Shown piece by piece: positions 12,436 through 25,946 of a DNA stretch of 64,000 nucleotides. A model generated the notes under the pieces. It was not told the DNA's origin and did not search any database. It saw nothing but the letters and a program-made list of their open reading frames with translations. Position numbers and translations under genes: made by a program. Numbering within the stretch: the first letter of the stretch is position 1; every line of letters begins with the position of its first letter. Source of the stretch: Circinella minor (lineage: Eukaryota; Mucoromycota; Mucoromycetes; Mucorales; Lichtheimiaceae); NCBI GenBank assembly GCA_016758965.1, contig JAEPRB010000113.1, positions 1 to 64,000 on the forward strand, written 5' to 3'.

Positions 12436-13471
12436 TTAAATAACGCGTATCATGAAAAGAACAACAAAAGCAACAACAAATGAACTCCAAAAAGAAGCGA
12501 CATGAAATTCATGCGATCCACCATCCGTAAATACACCAATTTGACCAAGTTGTCTATAGTCAACTCCATTATAATCAATATGTGGATAAGATCCGGGCAT
12601 CACTGTGTTGATAGCATAAACTGTTGAAATAACAAAAGATGTCGATACACCTTCTGCTATATTATCATTATTGTCATTCTCTTCAGTGACAGATGTCATT
12701 ATTGGACTAGATGAAGGAGATGGAGAATTGTTGACAATGACAGGAGATTCGACAAGGGATGATTTTGTTGGCTCAACGGTTGATTCTATAGATTCAGATT
12801 CAGATTCGGGTGTTATTGTAGGTTGTGCTGTTTCGTTATCTTCAGTAGCTGTTGCTGTTTTGTCGTAATGATGATCATTTATATCAGATGTTGTTGATGA
12901 CGAGGATGATGATGAATGTTTATCTTTATGGCGATGTTTATCTTTCTTTTTTTTATCTTTTTTATTATTATTATTTGCAGCTTCAAAATCATGATGTGGA
13001 GGAGGTCCGACCATATCCATGAATGGATCTTCTTCTATTCTTTCCCATCCATAAGGAGGTTCTTCCATCTACCATGTAATAAAAAAATGCCTTTTAGAAA
13101 TTTTGACATACAATGAAGAATTGAGTATATTAAATAAAAAAGGAATTCCATGACAACAACATACTGGATTACCCCATACATCATCTTCAGATGCCATGAA
13201 ATCATGCCACGAATCTTTATCATGATCAATAAAAGGAGGTTGTTGCGGATGTTGCATGATTCTATTCAATCTCTCCCCAAGAAAGAGTATTAAAGCTTTC
13301 CTTGTTTTACAAGATGAAAAAATAAAGAGAAAAAACAAAAAAAAAATTGAAAGTTCTCTACGAACTTAGCAATTTTTCTTTATATTTATAAAAAGAATCC
13401 CAATCTTGACCGCGTTTATATTCTTTGTAAACCAACCAAGGAAAATAAGCATCATTGAAGAAACAAACCAT
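12436..13471 (-). CDS. hypothetical tail-anchored membrane protein
   Basis: Model of three exons (13471-13362, 13300-13165, 13068-12436), 292 residues. I do not recognise a family. Exon 2 is acidic and aromatic (DSWHDFMASEDDVWGNP). Exon 3 begins PPYGWERIEEDPF, faintly like the start of a WW domain but without the rest. It continues with a Lys/His-rich stretch (KDKKKKDKHRHKDK), a long Ser/Thr/Glu low-complexity region, and a single hydrophobic segment (SSFVVAFVVLFMI) at the extreme C-terminus followed by RVI. That layout suggests a tail-anchored protein facing the cytosol. The first exon and first splice are the weakest part: the donor is GTAGAG, and an alternative start is the Met of MQHPQQPPF in exon 2. 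Confidence 0.55.
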
Positions 13472-13580
13472 AAAAAAATTAATCTGTTTAGATTTATAAA
13501 AAAAAGAAAAGAAAAGAAAAGAATAGACTAGAAATAATATCATATACAAACAAAACAAAAAAAAATATAACAATGTAAAA

Positions 13581-14030
13581 TTATGCTGTTGCTGATGATG
13601 ATAATAATTTTGCCAATTCATCACGTAGTGCCTTGCCCTTTTTCACTTTTCCACGTTGATCATCATTCAATTGTTCACCTTTAATCAATTTCTGTTCCAA
13701 TTCTTCTATTTGTCTAATTTTTTTCTGTAAGTTTCGAATTTTTCGTTCTTCTGGTGAACTATCCGTTGATGGAGCAGGTTGTGAGTGTGGTTTCGCTTCT
13801 TTTGTTGGTTTTTGTTGTTGTTGTTGAATTTGTAATTGACTTTGTTGTTCCTGTTCAGCTTGTTGTCTTGCTTTTGGCGATGCATAACGTTGAACATCTT
13901 CTAATGGTGTGAAACCAGCCCGAACTTTTCGGGCGGGTCGATAAGATCCGTCAGCTCTCCTGGATCCAGGAATCCATCTTTCTTCACCTACAGTAATGAT
14001 GCCGGCATCTGTCGGATTGGGATCTGTCAT
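13581..14030 (-). CDS. PYM1: PYM, partner of Y14-Mago (exon junction complex recycling factor)
   Basis: Single exon, 149 residues. The N-terminus (ERWIPGSRRADGSYRPARKVRAGF, about residues 15-40) is the Mago-binding motif by which PYM grips the Mago-Y14 core of the exon junction complex. The C-terminal helix region (KKIRQIEELEQKL...GKALRDELAKLL) matches the part that contacts the small ribosomal subunit in animal PYM, where it removes exon junction complexes from translated mRNA. The middle is Gln-rich and probably disordered. The start at MTDPNPTD is preferred over an in-frame upstream Met because conserved sequence begins just after it. It lies head-to-head with the hydrolase gene across a 368-bp shared promoter. 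Confidence 0.9.
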   Translation of the reverse strand: MTDPNPTDAGIITVGEERWIPGSRRADGSYRPARKVRAGFTPLEDVQRYASPKARQQAEQEQQSQLQIQQQQQKPTKEAKPHSQPAPSTDSSPEERKIRNLQKKIRQIEELEQKLIKGEQLNDDQRGKVKKGKALRDELAKLLSSSATA

Positions 14031-14398
14031 TTTTATATAGTCGTTATTTCGTTGTCCCAAAAAAAAAAGTAGTGTACGTAACACGAATAACTGTACTTTT
14101 TGTAATATAAAAAAAAAAAGATCTGAGTTTCTTTTTTGGTGTTTTTTTATGGAGAGAGATTCATAAAAAAGAGCCGCGCTATTTGTTGCTGTGCAACATA
14201 TTTTTGTTCTTTTTATTTGTATATTTTTATTTAAGCCTTTTTTTTGCTCTTTCTCTTTTATTTTATATTTTATATTTTCATTGTTTGTTCATAACACTTC
14301 CGTTTTTTACTTTATTTATTATCTTAAAAGTTTATTCATCATAATAAAAACACAGTACTACGAATATTTTGTTCCTTCGATAACGTTGAACTATTACT
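14031..14398. promoter_or_regulatory. divergent promoter region, PYM and hydrolase
   Basis: The only space between the start codons of two oppositely transcribed genes, so both promoters must lie here. It is T-rich on the plus strand. No specific motif could be assigned. Confidence 0.5.
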
Positions 14399-16603
14399 AT
14401 GACAACGGTTAAAAAGATACAACATCGATTATTTCGTACTGATCGTGCATCTCATAGATTATCACTTCAAAAAAGTCAAGTTGTCAATAATGCAAAGAAA
14501 AAAGAACCTCAAACCAATATACCTCCAAAATTATGGGGACATTTGATACCACCCATGCCTGTTGTCACTTCTACTATTTATCGTCACTATGCCAAAGGTA
14601 GCATTTATTATTTTTCTATCCTGCCCATTATAATAAAAGAATAAATAACAATATTATGACACAAAAAATCCTGTGTAATGCACCATATGTAAAACCTAAC
14701 TAATTATAATTTTAATTTACAGGCCCACCAGCAAAATCTTGGTCGCTTACATTTGATTTGGCTGTTGCCATCCTGTCAGATTTTTTGAAACGCTCGAGTA
14801 ATAAAACCGTGGAAGATTTGCAACAATTATCAACAATTAAAGGTGCACCGGTTCCATCGGATATGAAACGACGTAAAGTATTCATACCAAATGACTATCG
14901 AGTACGAGCCAGCAATCACCTCGGATGTTTATTTAATGCTGAAGACGAAGAATTAATTGGCTGGGATTGGAAAAGTGATAAGAAGGGAGCCAATGAACTT
15001 AAAGGTGAATGGATGATATCCAAAAAGACTATTAACAATATAAAAAATAACGACGACATTGATGTCAGTGATAGTAGTGGTGCTAAAAAAGCTGTATTAC
15101 CACTTAAGAATAAGCGAACCATTTTTTATCTTCATGGTGGGGCATATTATTTGGGTTCGTACTCACTTTATCGAAGTTTATTGGCCAGACTAGCCAAGGT
15201 TAGTTCATGAAGTAATTTAGTCCCTACTATTTATTTTTTCTCACATACCTACAACACATGATAATAATAATAATAAATCATATTTAGTTGTCAGATTCTC
15301 AAACTTTTGCAATAAATTATCGATTGGCTCCTCAACATCCTTTTCCGGTGGCAGTAGAAGATGCACTGGCGGCATATCTATACATGGTAGACCCACCCGA
15401 AGGTATTGAGCCTATTGACCCTAAATCAATTGTAATTGCTGGAGGTAAGTTGTTATTAATTGTCCATTTTTTTTCGAGTGAGCAACAAAGAAAACCAACG
15501 TATCAGCATTTATTTTATTTTAGATTCTGCTGGTGGTGGATTGACATTTTCCCTGTTATTAACACTCCGTGACGCTGGACTACCATTGCCTGGGGGTGCA
15601 ATGACACTATCACCATGGTATGTATATATTTATAATTCTACGTGTACATATTTTATAATACACATTAATGCACGTAAATTAAAAGGACTAGGAGATTCGG
15701 GGGTTGAGCTATGGATCATTATAACTGATTGACTGACACGTAAATAATTTCTTTATTTTATACAGGATCGATTTAACTCATAGTTTTGATTCTATTATTA
15801 ATAACATTTCCACGGACTTTTTACCACCAATGGGTTTTAAACATGTTTTATCTGATGCTCAAGATTATACCCTTTTACCACCGCTCACAAAAAGAACAAG
15901 TCAGGCAAGCATGGGATCTTTTCCTGATGATGATTTAGATCGTTTTCAATTTTATGCAGCAAACAGAACATTGAAGCTTCCTCTTGTCAGTCCGGTTTTC
16001 GACAAGAAAAGTTTACATGGACTACCTAAGTTACTAATTCAAACTGGTACAGCCGAACGATTACATGATGAATCCGTTTATGCTGCATTATTAGCTAGCA
16101 ATACATTTTCCTCTTCATCTTCTACCACTGACACCAGAAAAAACAATAATGATAACGAAAAAAATCAACAATTGCAACAACCCACAGACGTCATATTGGA
16201 AATGTATGTCGATCAACCACACGTTTTTCAAATTTTACTACCGACACGACCATCCACATGCGCGATTAAACGATTAGCCAACTTTGTACGTGATGTTACA
16301 ACTGTCAACGATAATGACAAGGAAAAACTAAACAAGGAAGAACAAAGTGTATTAAAAGTACAGACTATATCACCACGTGGAAAAGTAACAGAAACAAAAC
16401 AAGAATTATTGAAAGAATTTAAAGATGGAAGTAAATGGGCTGATTGGCAAAATCGGCTAGCTAGAAAAACTTTGCGTGAAAGATTAGAAGAAGTGGAAGC
16501 TGCGGTTGTAAAAATTAAGAATGAAGACCCTCCTCATGATCCTCATCAACCACATCATTCACCACAACCATCAATATCCCTATCATCAAAAGCTCCTTCC
16601 TAA
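14399..16603 (+). CDS. HSL-type alpha/beta hydrolase (esterase/lipase)
   Basis: Five exons (14399-14597, 14723-15198, 15288-15444, 15524-15617, 15766-16603) give 587 residues. This is the hormone-sensitive-lipase family of carboxylester hydrolases. The oxyanion-hole motif HGGAYYLG is near residue 203, followed by [16 protein letters not shown]. The nucleophile elbow GDSAGGG is created by the exon 3/exon 4 junction, with catalytic Ser 279. The probable acid is Asp 410 (in ERLHDES) and the His is 461 (in DQPHVFQ). The last 100 residues are charged and low-complexity, unlike core family members, and the N-terminal 90 residues are also extra. There is no signal peptide, so it is probably intracellular. 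The substrate cannot be told from sequence: lipid ester, sterol ester or xenobiotic are all possible. Confidence 0.85.
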
Positions 16604-18750
16604 AAAGGGAAGTTGATTTATTTATTTTTAAATGGCATACGCACAAACATATAGATTTTCAAAGTGCCACAACAATAATAACAACAACAAAATATTATTT
16701 CTTTTTAGGATTGTTACATAAAATGATGTGCTAAAGAATGATTTCTTTGTTTTGAACTGGGGCGGGGATTAACAATCTGTACTTATTTATATTTTGACAT
16801 CTACTTATTTCTCCACAATGTACGTAATGCTGATGATATCTATGTCAAATAATAAATACATAAAAAAATATTTTTATTATTCGCTTACCTCTATTAGCAC
16901 AAAAGAAAACTATATTATTAAACCTACATATGAATGATATGCATTACTATATAATATAATTTCTTGTTCACATGTGTACGTACCTACGTACAATTAAACT
17001 TGTTCAACAGAAAAACGTGGGAAGACAATATATGTAGTATTAACGTTTTTGTTGTGAATACCCTATAAAACTTTTTGATTTATATACGCATACGTACATA
17101 ATAACAAAATAGGTTAGATACAAAGATGAAACGCATTATATTATACAACTATTATTACTTTTTAAGGAAAAGCATATAATAAAAAAGAGAGATGGGAAGT
17201 TGATGATATAAAAATAAAGCCACAAGGAAAATATCAGTATATTTTTTTTTGGTTTCTTCTTTGTCCGAGGGTTGTACATTCTAGCAAGTGCCGCATTTTG
17301 TGTTCGTTCGCTTGCAAACAAAAAAGTTGTTCTCCTTGAATCAGGGGCGCCAGTAGTACACTATTAATATGTTATAGTCCGATACATAGTATGCATATTT
17401 TATATAATGTCGTATTGTATGCATGTCAAGACAAGTAGACTCAGATATATAAAAAAAAAGAAAAAAATAGTAAGTGCCTTGAATAAACTATTGTTTGTCG
17501 TACTGCTGCTGCGATATTGTAATTTTATATTACTACAATTGCTAAATAGGTGACGAGTACTGCGCGTCTTATAATATAATAAATAGACCTATTTTAGATC
17601 TTCGTAAACATAATTGGACACTGTTACTAATGAATATTTTTATCAGCACATTAAAAAAACCGAAATTACTCATTAATTTATACTCTTTTTCAAATGCTAA
17701 TAGTAAAAAGTGAAAAAAAACGCCCAAGGCAATTATAATTTGTTCATTTGTTGTTACACAACACTGTGTATTACTACATTTCTTACATATTCTGAATAAA
17801 TCATAATTCGATATGCATTTATATGCAGCTTATCTGTGTTAGGTTTTTCTTTGTGTGTGTTAGAAAAAATGTAAAAATGTAATATGCGAACTATTTATCA
17901 TCATTGTTGTCATCATGATCATGAAATAATAATAATAATAATAAGATTACGCCAACACGTTGCTGTATTAAAAAAACTTAACGTCGTTTGGATTATCAGA
18001 AAAGAAAAACCATCAGTCTTTTTTTATTTATATGTCTTATGCTATCATACCTACAATATATATATATATATAAATTTTATTAAGTTTTGTGGGTTGTACT
18101 TTCGTCTTTTCAAAGTGCCACTTTAATTCTAACAATGATATCAAAAAGTATACAAGATCCCGATCTTTTTTGATCATCATCATCATCTTTTTTTTTTTTT
18201 TCATTTCAAAAATCGTTTCACTTTGTAAGTAATTATATATTTAGTTTTTTTTTTAAAAAAAAAGGCAATTCGGGTATGTGGGGGAAGATGAAAGGGGATA
18301 TTATAAACAGACAAAATGACAATTTAAGGTACGTATGATTGATTGAGTAAAAAAATAAAGTAGGGACGGGAAAGGGGAACAACTATACCGTATTTGTTCA
18401 TGTTTTGCAATAACCAAATAAGGACATTGTCAATTTTTATGTTTTTTTTTTTCGCGCGCGCGGTTAGACAGAAAGAAGAAATAAAAGTAAATTATTAAAA
18501 ACAAACATGGCGTTTCTTTATATATATTAATGACATCTAGTTTTTTTCTTCATTTTTTCTTTCCCTGTTATCTTCCTTCCTTTTCATTTTTTTATTTTTA
18601 TTTTTATTCATATACCCCTTATCTTAAATAACAAAACATAAACTTAAAAGAATATATATATATATTGTTTTTTTTTCTATTACGTGTGTCGCGTGGCAAC
18701 AATTCGAAAACTCCCATAATAGTATTTATTAACGAAGATATAAAAAGATA
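16604..18750. other. intergenic, no supported gene
   Basis: 2.1 kb of AT-rich sequence holding the 3' region of the hydrolase gene and the promoter of the Sel1-repeat gene. Long T tracts, short TA repeats (18057-18071, 18654-18665) and a short CG run (18454-18461) occur. No coding sequence was recognised on either strand. Confidence 0.6.
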
Positions 18751-21700
18751 ATGGGGAGCCAACAAAGCAGACCCAATAGTACACATCACAGTATTCGATC
18801 ATCATCATCTACTGCGAACTCAATAAGTAGTAGAAGAACGCTTAAACGACTTTCACGACGTCTGAATACCCTCAGTCACCATTATAGTCATAAAAATGTA
18901 AAAAGTGATGATGGTGAGCTTATTGAAAATCAAGACCATATTAATAACAATGACAGCAGTAGCAGCAACAATAGTATTTTTATAGCATCGCCAGTTTTAT
19001 CCTCTCAACAACAGCACGAACAACAACAACAAACTCCTCAGCGGCAGTCTAAGCAACAACCACAACAACAAATACAAGATCATGTTTATGAGAAACAGGA
19101 ACAACCAGCGTCACTAGGACAGCATTTATATCCAAGACGACGAAGTACTAATGATTACTATCGCAGTAGTGGCGGAGGCTCTATGTTACGTCGTCGGTCT
19201 CAATCACCAAGATATCACAACAGCAACAGCAATAGCAATAATAATAACAATAACAGTCGTCCGTATTCATTTGCATCCTCAAGTGATGATAGCAACGTGA
19301 GCCTTTGTTTATCATCTGGTGGATTGTTTTCACAGATTGATCCTGCTACTTCTTCTTCCATAACAACTGCCACCGACTTTTCTTCTTCCATTTCTCGCCG
19401 CTCTTTATTCTTAAGTCAGGATAAGACCATCATGCTTATTCCTCCGCTCCAGCTACAACCCCGAACACAACCTATTCAGCAAGCCGCTCTAAAACAAGAT
19501 GAAATTCTTGAACGACTGGAACAAAACCAACAGCAAAGTTATCATGTTTTGAATGAAGCTGCAGCAGCCACACGAACATCCGACGATCATACCGAATTTT
19601 ACAAGGCCACGCAACATTGGAGTCAAAAGACCAACGATCCAGGGGCCATGGTTTGGGTTGCCAGATGTTTATTGGATGGTTGGGGTATACCTGCTAATCG
19701 TTCTCTTGGTTTAGATCAATTAAAAAGATTATCAGAATTAGGATGCTGGGAAGCTTACTATCCTTTGGCCGATTATTATCGTGAAGAGAGCAAAACGACC
19801 CGACGACTTGAAAAAGAAGCTATTCGATGGTACAAAGCTGCAGCTGATTTAAATATCCCAAATGAACCTGTCATTGGCTTTGCTCAATATCGTTTGGGTG
19901 AAATGTATGCAAAAGGTCAAGGTGTAATGGAGAACAATACAGATGCTTTATCATGGTTTGAAGCGAGCGCTAAAAATGGAAACAAGTAAGCAAAAAAAAA
20001 TTCTTTTCATTGTTACAAAATCTGCGTGTGTGTGGGAATGCATAAACTTTTAATATGTTTTATTTTATGCATCTGTATACTGATAATTATTTATCCTTCT
20101 CCCACATCCTATTCCCCACGCCTACATACATTTATTAAAAAACAGATATGGTCAATATATATCCGGAGTTTACTTTGAACAAGGCATCGGTGTTGAAAAA
20201 AATCTAGAAAAAGCCAAAGAATATTTTTTGGCAAGTGCAAATGAAGATTTTGCTGATGCACAAGCTGCTTTGGGTATTTTATTAATTGATCAACAACAAC
20301 TATATGATGAAGGCAAAGAATGGCTTGAACGTTCTGCACAGCTCGTAAGTTTTGATTTTCCATTATATTATTTTTTTAAAATGAATATAAATAAGCACAA
20401 CCTATCTGAAAATAAAACTGAATATTATATAAAAAAAATATAGGATAATGCACGTGGATTATTGAAACTCGGTATCATGTATGAAAACGGTCAAGGAGTA
20501 CCTTGTAATCCAGAACAAGCCATGAATTATTACAAAACTGCAGCTATTACAGCAGATGATGCCAGAGCACAATATGTGGTCGGTCTTAACTATCGTTTGG
20601 GTACCATGAGTTTACCTCAAGACTATAAAGAAGCTGGTCGTTACCTTGTCCGTTCTGCTCGTGCCGGATTTGCCCCTGCTCAACGTATTCTTGGTCTCAT
20701 GTTAGCTCAAGGATTGATGGGTCGCAAAGATGAAAGATCTGCACTTCATTGGTTCCGAAGAGCCGCCAGTCGAGGCGATGTACGTGCCTTATGTCTCGTT
20801 GGATCATGTTATGAAACAGGCACAGGTGGTGTCCAAGTCAATTTGGATCGAGCTATGGAAGATTATCGTAAAGCTGTCAGGATTCCTGGACCCTTTCAAT
20901 GCGCAGCACAGCTGGTCTTGGCGCAATTACTTTTGAGAATGGAGCGACAACGCGATGCCTATGAATGGTTTATGCGTGCTGCAAGCCACACCACAAACGA
21001 TTTGGTCGGCGACACACCCGCCGCTGTGGCTGGTCGTAAAGCAATGCTGATGGTGGCTCGATATCACTTGCATGGTTGGTCGGGTGTTACACAAGACTCA
21101 GCCACGGCATTCCAAATGTTGCATACACTTATTGAACAAAATCCAAACGAAGATGGTGCTCTTTATTGGTTAGCTGCATGTCACGAAGAGGGTATCCCTG
21201 GTATTTGTTCTCCTGATAGCACTCAAGCATTTGAATATTATAATCGCTCAGCTGAAGCTGGTAATACTGATGCTGAATTCCAAGTAATAATTCGTTCTTT
21301 TATTTTACATCCAATATTTTTTTATATATCCATTTATTTAACTTAAATATATACCTCCAAATTATTTCTATTAACTATCATAGGTTGCGTTAATGTTATC
21401 CAATGGACAGGGTGTTGAACGTAATCATGCTGCTGCACTTCCATGGTATGAAAAAGCCGCTCGCAAAGGTCATAGAGCTGCTTGGTATAATTTGGGTCTC
21501 TATTTCGCCAAAGGATTTGGTGGTGTACAGATCAATAATCGTCGTGCAGAAATTTGTTTCGAAAAAGCAGCAAAGAAAGGATTTATACCTGCGATGACTT
21601 TACTAGCAGCTTTGTGTCGTGCTGCCGCCGCTTCACAACAATACGTGGCATCATCAGAAAATAATAATAATGATAATAGTAATGTCCGATTATTGCGCCA

Positions 21701-24700
21701 ACAAATGAAGACTCAGGAAGAAAAACGGGGATGGATGGTCTACTGGTTTCGAAAAGCAGCAACATTAGGTGATGCCGCAGCTCAACGTGAATTAGGAATG
21801 TTGTACGACTCTGGTCTTGGTGTCACACAGAATTATGAGCAAGCTTTTATTTTTCTACAAAAAGCTGCAGCTCAAAATGATCCTCGTGCTACTTTATTGC
21901 TTGGCAGTTATTACCAGAATGGTCTCGGTGGTATTGAACCAAATGTCGAAAAAGCATTGGAAATTTATAATCAAGCAGTCAAATTAGGTGCTACCACGTG
22001 AGTTTCTTTTTTTATACAATTTGTTTCAAAATGAATGCCAAGTAAAAAAAAAAAGAAACTAAAATAGTCTTAATATGGTTTTTTTTTACTTGTGCCGAAT
22101 ATAGGGCTTATTATGCAGCTGCTCGAGTCTATCAAGCCTTGGGACAATATGAACAAGCATTTATGCAATATAAACTTGCAGCTCAAGACAATAATTTAGC
22201 CGAAATGTCAGCTGGAAAATACTCAAAGCTTATGCTCTCCAGATATACTCTTGGATATTACTATGATTCTTCAAATACACCCATCGTGATTAATAACCTG
22301 GATGGTGTCACAAAAGAATTGGCTTTTCAATTACTTAATCTCTTAGCAACTCAAGATGAATTCCCACCTTGTTATTACTGGCTTGCCAATTGTTATTACC
22401 AAGGAAATGGTACCGATGTCAACATGGAAAAAGCTTTAGAATTCTATTTGGCAGCAGCACACAAAACTGAGACCGTGGATGCTATGGTGCGAGTTGCTCA
22501 CATGTATCAACAAGGTCAAGGTATGGATGAGCCAAATTTAGTCATGGCGTTCAAATACTATCAAGCAAGTGCAGAAGAACAGCATCCTGAAGGTGAATAC
22601 AATATGGGTATGGCTTATTGGCGTGGGCTTTACAACATTGCAATCAACTTGGGCGAAGCGGTTGTTTGGTTTACCCGTTCAGCAACGAAATATCCAGCAA
22701 GTAGTTGGGCACTAGGTCAAATGGCACTTGAAAATGGAGACCAAGATGTTGCTATTGCATGGTGGCAAAAATCTATTAAACAAGGTCATGTTCCATCGAT
22801 GCGATCTCTTGCCAAGCTTTTATTACGTTCATCAGAAACAGAAGAAAATTCTACAGAAGATGCAGCTGCAGAGGCTTTGAATACGATTACACCTATCACA
22901 ACTCAACAAGTAACAGAAGGTGCTATTGATTCAACTACATCTATTGACAAAGCCATTTCGTTATTGGAAGGCGCTGTTCGCTCGGGTGATCCCGAATCGC
23001 TTGTCATTCTCGGAAAATATCACCAAAAAAGCGCATTACAGAATCAACAACAACAAACCCAAGGCTATGGTGACGATATTATTATGGAAGATGAAGACCA
23101 AAATGCCGAAATTCTTTTACAGAAACGCCAAGCCCAACAAGAATTAGCTATTCGATGTTTTGAACAAGCGGCAGATATGGGACATATTGAAGCTATGTTT
23201 TTAGCAGCACAATCATGGCATTCTCAACAACAATTTGCAGCAGCTTTAGATCTTTACAAACGTGCTGCTGAACATAATCATTCTTTATCGCGCGTCATGC
23301 GTGCTCGTTATAAAATTGCCGGCCTTGGTGGTGACGAAGCTGATCCCATAGTTGGCTACCAGGTAATAAAAAAAGATATAATTTTAGCAACTTTCTTATT
23401 TTATTCCAAATTGAAACATTATTGACCGAAAACAACAAAAAATACACCGCTCATACAAAAAAATTATATATATTTTTAAAAATTACACATCATTTTTAGG
23501 AATTATTGGCTTGTGCACAAAACGATAATTGCGTTGATGCATACAACTCTTTGGGTCAGTGCCATGAATTAGGTCTTGGAACTGAACAAGATGATCGTTG
23601 CGCTTTAGAATGGTATCTTCGTTCGGCAGAAAAAACTCAAGATGCCGAAGCCATGTTCCGTATTGGTCAAATGCATGCACAGGGCCGGGTCCCATCACAA
23701 CAACAAGATGACGAACACAACAAAGATCTAGAAGCTTTACAATGGTATCGATTCGCTTGCGATTCTCGTAACCACCCACGCGCTCATTATTATATTGGTC
23801 TTTATCATGTTCATGGAATTCGTTCAGAGCATGATAACACGACGTTCCTTTTACAACCTGATATATCCATTGCAATTCAACATTTTCGGCAGGCAGCGGA
23901 GCAAGATGACCGAGACGCCATGGTCCAAGTGGCACAATTGTTATTGTTTATGATTACAACAACTGACGACGCAGATAATTCTTATAACAACGACAACAAT
24001 AACAACAATAACAACAATAACAATGACCGCATGACTATTCCTGATACTGCTATAACAACACCAACTGCAGTTCTGGAAGGCTTCCAATGGCTAGAACGCG
24101 CAGCACAATTAGGATCGGCTGAAGCTCAATGTGAATTAGGTAAACTCTATCATACGGGTAAACCAGGATTTGTTAACCAAGCCTTTGAACGTGCTTATGA
24201 CTATTTCTGTCGAGCTGCAGCACAGAACGACAAAACAGCGACACTCTTTATCGGCACCTATTACGAACATGGAATTCACGTTCCTCCTAATCTTGATGTG
24301 GCCCGCGAATGGTATCAAAAAGCCGTTGACAACCACCCTGGATGGTGGTTAGCTGAATTGGCATTGGCTCGTTTATTACATTCAAATCATAGGGGAGGTT
24401 GCCCTGAAGCCTATCAATTATTCAGGTCTGCTCATGAACATGCTCCTCAAGAAACTTCCGCAACAATGATGTGTGGTCTCTATGAATTATATGGTTGGGC
24501 TAATGTACCTGCTCGGCCGGCCGAAGCAGCAACTCTTTTACTTCATTTTGCTGAACAGCAACAACATGGTGACCCCAAGACATTCCTTCACGTCGCTCAC
24601 TGTTATGCACAAGGGCTCGGTTTACCCCGCGACGCTGTCAAAGCATTTGAATGGTATGGCCGAGTCGTGTCCCATTACGATCAAGACGAGGATGATGAAG

Positions 24701-24991
24701 AAACTGAAACGCATGTAGGTGAAGCATTATATCGATTGGCCGAATTCTATCAACATGGATGGGATAACGTTGTTCCTATTGATCAAGAAAAGGCTGAAGA
24801 TTTATTTAATCTTGCTGCTCAACATGGTATGCACACGCAATATTAGCAAAAAAAAAGTTTTATATCTGATAATGAAACTTAAATTTTGTTTTCATCTAGC
24901 AAAACATTTGACTCATCACTAATTTTCTTTTATTATTATTATCGTTTATATAGGATTTTCATCAATGTCCTCAACATCATTACAACATTAA
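18751..24991 (+). CDS. giant Sel1-repeat protein with N-myristoylation-type start
   Basis: Seven exons (18751-19985, 20146-20344, 20444-21283, 21384-21997, 22105-23362, 23500-24826, 24954-24991) give 1,836 residues. Residues 1 to about 290 are Ser/Gln/Asn-rich and probably disordered. From about 295 to the end the protein is almost wholly Sel1-like repeats: units of roughly 36 residues with A-x2-LG-x-MY-x-G-x-GV and A-x-x-WY-x-KAA patterns, some tens of copies. Such arrays are superhelical protein-binding scaffolds. The N-terminus, MGSQQSRP, has Gly 2 and Ser 6, a classic N-myristoylation context, suggesting membrane attachment. I chose the last intron (GTATGC donor, CACTAAT branch-like site, TAG acceptor) over the read-through stop at 24846. 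Partners are unknown; fungal relatives act in chitin-synthase activation and ER quality control, but no specific match is claimed. Confidence 0.85.
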
Positions 24992-25946
24992 CTTTATTGC
25001 TTTTTTTATTAATATTATTTATATTATTATATGTATGCTATGTATAGTACCCTTATTCTTTTTTTTTGTATTGTTGTATATATCTATATATATATTTATA
25101 TATATATATATTATCATTTATTATTATTATCATTATATTATATTACATATGCCCCCCCTCCCCCAATTCACTCAACATCTCCGCCACTCATCCTTTTATT
25201 TTGCATTTCTCTTCTTTCATTATGAAGCTAAACTTCAAACCCTTTTTTGTGTGTCTTATTCAACCCCCCAAAAAAAAAGACCAATAGTTTTCTTTAATTG
25301 CACGACAAATAATTGCACAAGATTTTTTTTTTGTTTCAACAATGTTGCTATTAGAAAATATACCTTCAGGACTAACTTGTTTTTTTATTTTTTACTGAGC
25401 ATATAACCGTTTTTGGAGCCCCCGCCAATTAATGCCTCGAATTGGTAAAAAAGAAAGAAAAACAAGTGCACAACGCCCAAACTTTATAATATTAGAAAGG
25501 GGTTTTTGACTGTTAAGTATAAATACGCCCAACAGGTTGGTGTAACAATGAAAAAGAGAAAAAGGGGAAATATAAAAAAGAAAAACGGGCGCAGCATAGG
25601 GTTTATTATTTTAACGTGTTAAGTTGTATCTACGAAACTTTTTTATTTTGCGCGATTGGAAAAAAAAAGTTCCGCTTTGCAGTAAAAGTTGAATGAGATG
25701 AGTTACTTTTAAGTACAAACACAATCGCTCTCTCTCTCTACGCTTTCGATATCTCAGTAAATTTTTTGGTATAAATAACTCATCCCAATTCTTTATTTCC
25801 GCCTTCATTGAAAAAAAAAAACTTTTTTTCAAACAATCTTTTTTCTCCCCGCTTTTTTCTTTTCTTTAATATTTGTATATATATATATATATATTGCTCT
25901 ATCACCATAACAACAATAACAATAACATAAGTCGTAATAGTCAAAG

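Noticed and set aside
24827..24846. Stop codon at 24844-24846 as the end of the Sel1-repeat gene
   Set aside because: A donor at 24827, a CACTAAT branch-like site and a TAG acceptor at 24951-24953 join to a short final exon in the right phase. The read-through alternative ends abruptly after a repeat unit.
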